Source: a bacterium (GTDB lineage: Bacteria > Elusimicrobiota > Elusimicrobia > UBA1565 > UBA9628). Taken from it: DNA of 49,874 nucleotides. Below are positions 43,299-49,874 of the stretch, one piece after another; within the stretch, counting starts at the first letter, position 1; each line of letters starts with the position of its first letter. A program made the translations under genes and the position numbers. The notes under the pieces are model-generated. The model searched no databases, was not told the origin of the DNA, and saw only the letters and a list, made by a program, of their open reading frames with translations. Location of the stretch: assembly GCA_021806745.1 (NCBI GenBank), contig JAJZQS010000003.1, positions 1 to 49,874 on the forward strand, in the 5' to 3' direction.

Positions 43299-44800
43299 GC
43301 CCGCTCCCGGCGCGCCGAAGTCTGGGACCCGCCGCGCCACTCGGGAAGCACGAACGAGAACTCGGAACCCACGCCGAGGCGGCTGTCGATGTCCAAGCGG
43401 CTGCCGTGCGCCTCGACGATCCGGCGGGTCAGCGATAGCCCTATGCCGAAACCCCTCGGGGTCATCCGGCGCCCCTGTTCGGTGCGATAATGTCCGCGCA
43501 GAATGCGCGCCTTGTCGGCCTCGGACAGACCGATTCCCGTGTCGCGAGTGAAAACCCGCCACTCGCCCGGCCGGTTCGGCTCGGACCGTATGCCAGCGAC
43601 GACGACGCCGTTTTCATGCGTGTACTTAATCGCGTTGCTGAGCAGATTGCTGATCGCCAGATTGAGAATCGCCGGGTCGGCTTTCAAAAGGGGAGCGTGG
43701 GCGGACGCGTCGAGAGTCAGCTTGAGCTTCTTGCGCAGCGCCAGCGGCTTCATGCGCTGGATCGAGGTGCGCAGTATGCCCAAGACGTCGACGGCTTCCA
43801 CGACGGCGTCCAGCCGCCCGGCCTCCACGCGCGCGGAACTCAGGATGTTGAGCACCTCTCCCCCGAGGACGTCCACGTTGCTACGCACGATCTCGAACAA
43901 CGGGCGTGCCTCCTCGCGCTGCTCCTCGCTCATGCGCTCGCCGAGCAGGAACGCCGCGTTGCTGATGATCGACAACGCGTTGCCGAACTCATGGCTGACC
44001 GCGGACACGAGGCTCGTTTTGAATTCATTGAGGCGCTTCTCCCGGTCGTATTGCTCGTTGAGGCGCCGCGCCATGTCCGCGAAGCGAGTCGTCAAATTTT
44101 TCAGCTCCGCGATCGCAGGAAGTTTTCCTTCGGTCCACGCCACGCCGAGACTCCAACGCGCGCTCTGCTCGTCGAGCAGGGCGATCGGACGAAGAACGAA
44201 CAGATACAACAAGCCGCTGCCGATCAGAGCCGCCGTCAACTGGATCGCCAAACGCGTTAAAATCAGACGCAAGGACTCGCCACGGGCCAGCCGCAGACGA
44301 CGCTCTAGATCGTCGGACGCCGCGTCCGCGATCGAGGAAATCGCGTCCAGAAACTGTTCGCGGCGCGCACGCGCCGTCTCCTGGGCCGCGCTCACCGACG
44401 GCGTCTTCACGCGCGCGTCTTCGGCCGCGACGAACGGCTCCAGCGTGGCGGAAAGCCCGGCGCACGGGCGTTCCAACGCCGACGAGGCGCAGCGCCCGGC
44501 CAATTCCGCCAGCCGCGCGCGCAGTTCGGCCTCAGCGGAAACCCGCTTGACCGGCCAGCCGGCGCCGCGCTCCGAGATCGAGAACTGCGTCAGCAGATCG
44601 AAGCGCCGGGCTTCCCCGCGGAGGTTGGGAAGAGAACTCAGCACCGCCATGTCCTGAGACAACTCGTCTTGCAGGCGCGTCTCGCGTCGGCGGTCGGTCC
44701 AGAATGTCCCCAGCGCGCCCGCGACAAGGCCCGTCGAGAGCACGGCCAGGATCACGATGTGGGAGCGCGGCGCGCCGCGGCTCAAGCGCCCATCCGCCAC
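43295..44800 (-). CDS. Membrane sensor histidine kinase
   Basis: Two TM segments; H-box SAVSHEFGNALSIISNA; NLLSNAIKYTHENG; DTGIGLSEADK; GFGIGLSLTRRIVEAHG. Confidence 0.92.
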   Translation of the reverse strand: MADGRLSRGAPRSHIVILAVLSTGLVAGALGTFWTDRRRETRLQDELSQDMAVLSSLPNLRGEARRFDLLTQFSISERGAGWPVKRVSAEAELRARLAELAGRCASSALERPCAGLSATLEPFVAAEDARVKTPSVSAAQETARARREQFLDAISSIADAASDDLERRLRLARGESLRLILTRLAIQLTAALIGSGLLYLFVLRPIALLDEQSARWSLGVAWTEGKLPAIAELKNLTTRFADMARRLNEQYDREKRLNEFKTSLVSAVSHEFGNALSIISNAAFLLGERMSEEQREEARPLFEIVRSNVDVLGGEVLNILSSARVEAGRLDAVVEAVDVLGILRTSIQRMKPLALRKKLKLTLDASAHAPLLKADPAILNLAISNLLSNAIKYTHENGVVVAGIRSEPNRPGEWRVFTRDTGIGLSEADKARILRGHYRTEQGRRMTPRGFGIGLSLTRRIVEAHGSRLDIDSRLGVGSEFSFVLPEWRGGSQTSARRERA

Positions 44801-45180
44801 GGCCTCGCCTCTCCCGCGCCGTGGGGAAGCGCGAGCAGTCGGCGGACTTCCTCGCGCAGGACATGGACTTCGAAGGGCTTGGTCAAATACGCGTCGGCGC
44901 CCGAGTCCAGCGCTTCTTTGGCCGCCGTGGTGTCGTGTTCGCCCGTCAGCACCAGCACCGGTAGTTCCGGGCGCGCCGCACGCAGGGCGCGCAAAACCGC
45001 CATTCCGCCCAGGCCCGGCATCGCCAAATCCAGGATCACCGCTGCGGGAGAAAACTTAAGCTGCGCCAAGCCGTCACCGCCGTCAACGGCCTCCCTCACC
45101 TCGCAGAACTCCGCCAGCGCCAGGCGCACCACCCGACGCAACTCAGGATCATCGTCGACGACGAGAATCGGTCTCTTCAC
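44782..45180 (-). CDS. Single-domain response regulator (GTG start)
   Basis: PILVVDDDPELRRVV; VILDLAMPGLGGMAVL; LTGEHD; GADAYLTKPFE. Confidence 0.92.
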   Translation of the reverse strand: MKRPILVVDDDPELRRVVRLALAEFCEVREAVDGGDGLAQLKFSPAAVILDLAMPGLGGMAVLRALRAARPELPVLVLTGEHDTTAAKEALDSGADAYLTKPFEVHVLREEVRRLLALPHGAGEARPWRMGA

Positions 45181-45199
45181 GCTCCAGGCGCGCCGCGCG

Positions 45200-48100
45200 C
45201 TACGGCTTCTTCTTGACGATCACATACAAGGCGGGCAAAAAGTTCAAGGTGAAGAACGTCGCCGCGAGCAGGCCGCCGACCACCGCGCGCGCCAGCGGCG
45301 CGTTGACGCCCGACAGCGACGAGGGCAGAAGCGCGATCACCGTCGAAATTGCCGTCATCAGGATCGGGCGCAGGCGCGTCATGCCCGCCTCGCGCATCGC
45401 CAGGTCGGCCGGAATGCCGGAGGCCATGCGCTCGTTTGCGAAGTCGGTCAAGATCACGCTGTTGGACACGATGATGCCGATGAGCATGATCACGCCCATC
45501 AGGCTTTGGATGTTGACGGTGGTGCCGGTCAAAAACAGCATCCAGATCACGCCGAAAAAGCCCATCGGCACCGTGGCCAGGATCAGCAACGGGTCGACGA
45601 AGCTCTTGAGCTGGGCGACGATCAGCAGGAAAATCAGCACCAGGGACAAGACCATGCCGACGCCGAGGTCTCCGAACGACGCCCGCATGGCCGCGATCGT
45701 GCCGCCCCAGACCGCTTTATATCCGCGGGGCAGAGGCGACTTCTCCAATATCTTCTCCACGTCCGAGGCCACCGAGCCGATGTCGCGCCCGGTCACGTTG
45801 GCCATCACGTCGAAGGAGCGCTGGATCGCGTAGTGCGAGATCTCCACGGGCACCGTCATCATCTTCAGGGTCGCCACGTTGCGCAGCAGCGTCGGAGTCG
45901 CGCCGCTTTCCATCGCGCGCGCCGACGGGTTGATCGGGATGTTTTCGATGGTCTGGCGCGAATCGATGTCGATTTCCGGATACTGCGCGCCGATGAAGTA
46001 GTTGTTGCCGGTGACCGGGTCGTCCCAGAAGTTCAACGCGAACAGGACGCTCGAGTTCAGCGCGGTGATCACGTTTTTCATCACATCGTCCGAGGTCAGG
46101 CCCAGGTAGGCCGCCTTCGTCCGGTTGATGTTCATGTCGATGTCCGGGTAGTCCAGCTCCTGCTCCACGAACGAGTCCGTCACCCCGGGCACGCGCCGGA
46201 CCTTGTCGAGCATCTGCTGCGCCAGTGCCGATCCTTTGTCCAAATCCGGACCGACGATGCGCAAGTCCAGCGGCGACAGCGCGCCGTAGTTGAGCGCCGT
46301 CGACACCGGGTCGAGCAAGGTGTAGGTGAAGTGCGTGCCCGGATAGAGCTTCGTCAGTTCCGGACGCAGCCGCTCGATGGCCTGACCCGCCGCCACCCCC
46401 GCCTTCTCGTTCATCTCGATTTCAAGCAGAGCGTCGTGCGGCGCGGAGTTCGGGCTGTAGGCCGCCGCCCAGCTCGGCAGCACGCCGATGTTCGACAGCA
46501 CGGCATCCACGCTGTCCTTGGGGAGGATCGTGCGGATGCTCTTGGAAATGTCGGCCACCAACTTGCTGGTCAGCTCGATGCGCGTGCCCGTCTCCGTGCG
46601 CACCCGCATGGCGAACATTCCCGAGTCGTTGGCCGGGAAGAATTCGTTGCCGAGCAAAGGCGTCAACAGCAGGGACAACCCCAGCGCCCCGGTCGACAAC
46701 ACCACCACCACCTTGGGGTTGGCGATCGACCAGTCCAGCATCTGCTGATAGCGGGCGCGGAAAGCCTCCCACCCGCGGTCGAAGATCTGCACGGCCTTGG
46801 GCTTGGGACCATGCCCGTGCTCGCTCTTGGGCTTGAGCAGCCGCGCCGCCGCCAGCGGGACGATCGACATCGCCGTGAAATACGACAGCAAGATCGAGAT
46901 GCACACAGTCAGCGCCAGCGGGATGAACAGGTATCGCCCCAAGCCTTGGAAAAACACCACCGGCAGGAACACGATCATCAGCGCGATCGTCGACACCAGC
47001 ACCGGCAAGGCCACCTCGTCGGCCCCCTGCTCGGCCGCCACCCGCGGCTCGCGCCCGTGCTCGAGAAGGCGCTCGATGTTCTCGAGCACCACGACCGCGT
47101 CGTCGATCAAGCGCCCGGTCACCAGCGCCAGCCCGCCCAAGGTCATCAAATTCAGGGATTGGCCCAGGAAGTAGAGGCCGACCATGCAGCCGATGATCGA
47201 AAGCGGAATCGCCAAGCTCGCGATGAAGGTCGGCTTGATGTCGCCGAGGAAAAAGTAGATCGTGATCGCGGCCAGGATGATGCCGACGACGAGTTCCCGG
47301 ATCACGTCGTGGATCGCGTCGCCGATGCGCGTCGACTGGTCGAACAAAATGTGGATCTGGCTGTTGGGCGCGATGGCGTCGAGGATGTCGGGGATCTCCG
47401 CCTTGATTTCGGCCACCACCGACAGAGTGTTGGCCCCCAAGCTGCGGAAAATCGGAATGAAGGCCTGCTCGACCCCGTTGACCTGCACGACGTTGGTCTG
47501 GATCGCCGACGCGTCTCGCGTGTGGCCGATGTCCTTGATGAAGATCGGCGAATCGCGCACCACCTTGACCGGCAGGGTGTCGAAATCCGCGACCGTGGGC
47601 ACCATGCCGTTGGAGCTGATGCTGTAGTCGTAGCGGCCCATCTTCGCGTCGCCGGTCGGGATCATCTCGTTGCCCTTGGACAGGGTCTTGACCACGTCCA
47701 TCGGCGACAAGCCGTAGCCGGCCAGCTTGCGCCGGTCCAGGAAGGTCATGATCTCGCGCAACTTCCCGCCGAACACCACCGGCGCCACCGCCCCGGGCAG
47801 CGCGTTGAGCATGTTGCGCACGATGTAGTTCGATTCGTCCCAAATCTTGGCCTGGCTGAGGTTGGGCGTGTAGATCGTCGACACGGCCACCGGCAGGGCC
47901 GCGGTCGGATCGTATCCCATCACGATCGGCGGCAGGGTTCCCGGCGGCAGGTAGTGAAGGTCCGACATCACCAGCGTGCTGATCTGCGCCAGCGCGTTGT
48001 TCGGATCGAACCCCGGGGTGAAAAAGCAGTTCAGGATGCTGACGCCGATCATCGAGCGAGACTCGATGTGGTCGAGGCCCGACGCCTGCGCCAGCCAGCG

Positions 48101-48298
48101 CTCCAGGCGGTTGGTGATGTCCATCTCCATCACCTCGGCCGGCATGCCGGTATAGGTGGTGACCACCATGACCGCCGGAAGGCGGAACGCCGGCAGAATG
48201 TCCATGGGCAGCCGCAACATGCAGAACACGCCCAGCACCATGATCATCAGCGCCACCACGATGATCGTGTACGGCGCGCGGAAGGCGAACTTGACCAT
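45200..48298 (-). CDS. RND efflux permease (AcrB/MdtB-like)
   Basis: LRLPMDILPAFRLPAVMVVTTYTGMPAEVME; LNLMTLGGLALVTGRLIDDAVVVLENIERLL; 1032 aa with two TM blocks. Confidence 0.93.
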   Translation of the reverse strand: MVKFAFRAPYTIIVVALMIMVLGVFCMLRLPMDILPAFRLPAVMVVTTYTGMPAEVMEMDITNRLERWLAQASGLDHIESRSMIGVSILNCFFTPGFDPNNALAQISTLVMSDLHYLPPGTLPPIVMGYDPTAALPVAVSTIYTPNLSQAKIWDESNYIVRNMLNALPGAVAPVVFGGKLREIMTFLDRRKLAGYGLSPMDVVKTLSKGNEMIPTGDAKMGRYDYSISSNGMVPTVADFDTLPVKVVRDSPIFIKDIGHTRDASAIQTNVVQVNGVEQAFIPIFRSLGANTLSVVAEIKAEIPDILDAIAPNSQIHILFDQSTRIGDAIHDVIRELVVGIILAAITIYFFLGDIKPTFIASLAIPLSIIGCMVGLYFLGQSLNLMTLGGLALVTGRLIDDAVVVLENIERLLEHGREPRVAAEQGADEVALPVLVSTIALMIVFLPVVFFQGLGRYLFIPLALTVCISILLSYFTAMSIVPLAAARLLKPKSEHGHGPKPKAVQIFDRGWEAFRARYQQMLDWSIANPKVVVVLSTGALGLSLLLTPLLGNEFFPANDSGMFAMRVRTETGTRIELTSKLVADISKSIRTILPKDSVDAVLSNIGVLPSWAAAYSPNSAPHDALLEIEMNEKAGVAAGQAIERLRPELTKLYPGTHFTYTLLDPVSTALNYGALSPLDLRIVGPDLDKGSALAQQMLDKVRRVPGVTDSFVEQELDYPDIDMNINRTKAAYLGLTSDDVMKNVITALNSSVLFALNFWDDPVTGNNYFIGAQYPEIDIDSRQTIENIPINPSARAMESGATPTLLRNVATLKMMTVPVEISHYAIQRSFDVMANVTGRDIGSVASDVEKILEKSPLPRGYKAVWGGTIAAMRASFGDLGVGMVLSLVLIFLLIVAQLKSFVDPLLILATVPMGFFGVIWMLFLTGTTVNIQSLMGVIMLIGIIVSNSVILTDFANERMASGIPADLAMREAGMTRLRPILMTAISTVIALLPSSLSGVNAPLARAVVGGLLAATFFTLNFLPALYVIVKKKP

Positions 48299-48301
48299 GG
48301 C

Positions 48302-49471
48302 CTATTTCTCCACGGCGGCGGCGGGAGCGGCCGCCGCGGGCGACTGGACGTCCACCTTCATCCCGTCGGCCAGGGCCGCGCCGCCTTGCAAGATGACCTG
48401 GTCGCCGGCGGAAACGCCGGAAACGACTTCCACATCGGTGATGGTGTTGAGGCCGATCTTGATCGGCGCGAGATGCGCGACGCCGTTCTTGGCGACGAAA
48501 ACATACTGGTTGTCTTCCTCGCCTTGAACCGCCTCGCGCGGGAGGACCAAGGCCTTGTCCTTGTGCTCCAGCACGAGCTCCGCGTTGGCGAACATGCCCG
48601 CGTGGAGTTTCCCCTGGGGGTTTTCGATGTCGACGAGCACGCGGCGGGTCTTGGTGTCTTCCTTCATCAAGTCGTCGATGCGCGTGACGTGGCCGACGAA
48701 GACATCGTCGGGAAACGAATCGACCTTGATGTTCGCGCGCGAGCCCAGGTGGACCTCGCCGACGTCGACTTGCGGCACGTCCAGAGAGACGCGCAGGATG
48801 CTCTCGTCGACCACGATGAAAATGGGTTTGGCGGACTGGTTCTCGGTGGCTTTGGTGATCAAATCGCCGGGATAGTTGAAGCGGCGCGCGACTTGGCCGT
48901 CGAACGGGGCGGTGATGTGCGTGTAGGCGAGGTTGGCCGCCGCGTTCTGAAGCTGGGCCCGGGCCTCGGCGGCCTTGGCGACGATGTCCTCATACTCCTG
49001 CTCCGAGATCACTTGGCCTTTGACCAACTGCTCGTAACGCAGCCTGGTGGCCTGCTGGAAGTCGTCGTCGGCCTTGGCGCGGTTGTAGGCTTGGACCACG
49101 TCGGGGGCGTCGATGTCGGCCATGGGCTGCCCCGCCTTGACGGTGTCGCCCTCGTCGACGTAGAGCTTCTTCAAATAGCCGTCGACATGCGCGTAGATGC
49201 TGGCCTGGCGCAGGCCCTCGACGTCGGCCGGAAGCTTCAGCACCCGGTCCATGGGCTGATAGCGGGGGGTGGTCACGCTGACCATGGGCAGGTCGCTGGT
49301 CTTGTGGTCCAGAGCCGCGCGCGTGATCGCCACGCGCACGACCACGAGCGCCGCCATGACCGCCAGAACGGCAAGTCCCGCCCGAGATCCAAGCAGCCTC
49401 AAGGTTTGGGCCTTCCAGTCCGGGGCCACGCCTCGGGGGGTCATGTCTTTATGCTCCGCTTCCACGTTCAT
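48302..49471 (-). CDS. RND periplasmic adaptor (membrane fusion protein)
   Basis: AHVDGYLKKLYVDEGDTVKAGQPMADID; ITAPFDGQVARRFNYPGDLI. Confidence 0.92.
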   Translation of the reverse strand: MNVEAEHKDMTPRGVAPDWKAQTLRLLGSRAGLAVLAVMAALVVVRVAITRAALDHKTSDLPMVSVTTPRYQPMDRVLKLPADVEGLRQASIYAHVDGYLKKLYVDEGDTVKAGQPMADIDAPDVVQAYNRAKADDDFQQATRLRYEQLVKGQVISEQEYEDIVAKAAEARAQLQNAAANLAYTHITAPFDGQVARRFNYPGDLITKATENQSAKPIFIVVDESILRVSLDVPQVDVGEVHLGSRANIKVDSFPDDVFVGHVTRIDDLMKEDTKTRRVLVDIENPQGKLHAGMFANAELVLEHKDKALVLPREAVQGEEDNQYVFVAKNGVAHLAPIKIGLNTITDVEVVSGVSAGDQVILQGGAALADGMKVDVQSPAAAAPAAAVEK

Positions 49472-49874
49472 TTCATGTTCTCCAACGGAAGATTGACCGC
49501 GGTTTCCAGCGTCTTGACGGCGGTGGCCAGGCCGTAGACGGCTTTAAGCTCCTCGGCCTCGGCGTTGAACTCGGAAGTCTCCGCGATCAAAAGCTCAAGG
49601 ATCGTGCCCACGCCGGCGGCATAACGCTTCTGACCCAGGTCCAGGTTTTCCTTGGCGTAGACCAGCGCCTCCTCGGCCACGTCGCGATTTTGCTCCGCGC
49701 GGGAGAGGTTCAAGTAGGCGTTGGAAACGTCTTCCTCCACGAACAGGCGCTCTTTCTCCAACTGCGCGCGCGCCGCGTCGCGCCGCGCCGAGAGTTCGCG
49801 GATGTGGAAAGGCGTGTAGAGTCCGTCGAAGAAATTCCACGAGGCGGCCAAGCCGATGTTCCAGACCTTCTCCA
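49468..49874 (-). CDS. TolC-family outer-membrane efflux protein (C-terminal part; continues beyond window)
   Basis: WNFFDGLYTPFHIRELSARRDAARAQLEKERLFVEEDVSNAYLNLSRAEQN...; ATGA overlap with the adaptor gene. Confidence 0.85.
   Translation of the reverse strand, partial: EKVWNIGLAASWNFFDGLYTPFHIRELSARRDAARAQLEKERLFVEEDVSNAYLNLSRAEQNRDVAEEALVYAKENLDLGQKRYAAGVGTILELLIAETSEFNAEAEELKAVYGLATAVKTLETAVNLPLENMK

Noticed and set aside
44669-49537. 1622-aa plus-strand ORF antisense to the RND operon
   Set aside because: His/Arg/Asp/Gln-rich shadow translation typical of the reverse complement of high-GC genes; the opposite strand encodes clear RND, adaptor and HK proteins.
1-49874. CRISPR arrays, tRNA/rRNA genes, transposases, integrases, prophage genes
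   Set aside because: Looked for and not seen; no direct-repeat array or mobile-element proteins in the ORF list.

Overview
GC-rich bacterial chromosome window, densely packed with protein-coding genes. I saw no rRNA, tRNA, CRISPR array or transposon. The lineage cannot be fixed from sequence alone. Main contents, left to right: the 3' end of a probable etfA; an MFS transporter with a long Ala/Pro-rich N-terminal extension; a complete 14-subunit complex I operon in permuted order (nuoJKLMN-ABC-[44-aa lipoprotein]-DEFGHI), followed by a diadenylate-cyclase-like gene and a DHH/DHHA1 phosphoesterase; a flippase-like membrane protein; a response regulator/MBL-hydrolase pair; a BcsG-like (cellulose phosphoethanolamine transferase) gene coupled to a YfhO-like membrane protein; a CWC-Dph6-like fusion; a cobalamin riboswitch with a BtuB-like receptor; two tandem SPFH-like lipoproteins; a panB-hydrolase-panC cluster; a glutamate dehydrogenase operon that ends in a split GT39-like gene; and an RND efflux system with an RR/HK pair and a ~16-unit WG-repeat protein. 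The strongest unexplained signals are: (1) a recurring arrangement in which a -10-like hexamer lies only 6-9 nt upstream of the start codon at about a dozen operon heads, suggesting widespread leaderless transcription; (2) an apparently orphan BcsG homologue; (3) a CdaA-like cyclase whose RHR motif reads RHA and which ends in a YbbR/CdaR-like TM segment; (4) a tiny lipoprotein gene embedded in the nuo operon. All family names come from motif recognition by eye; no searches were run.
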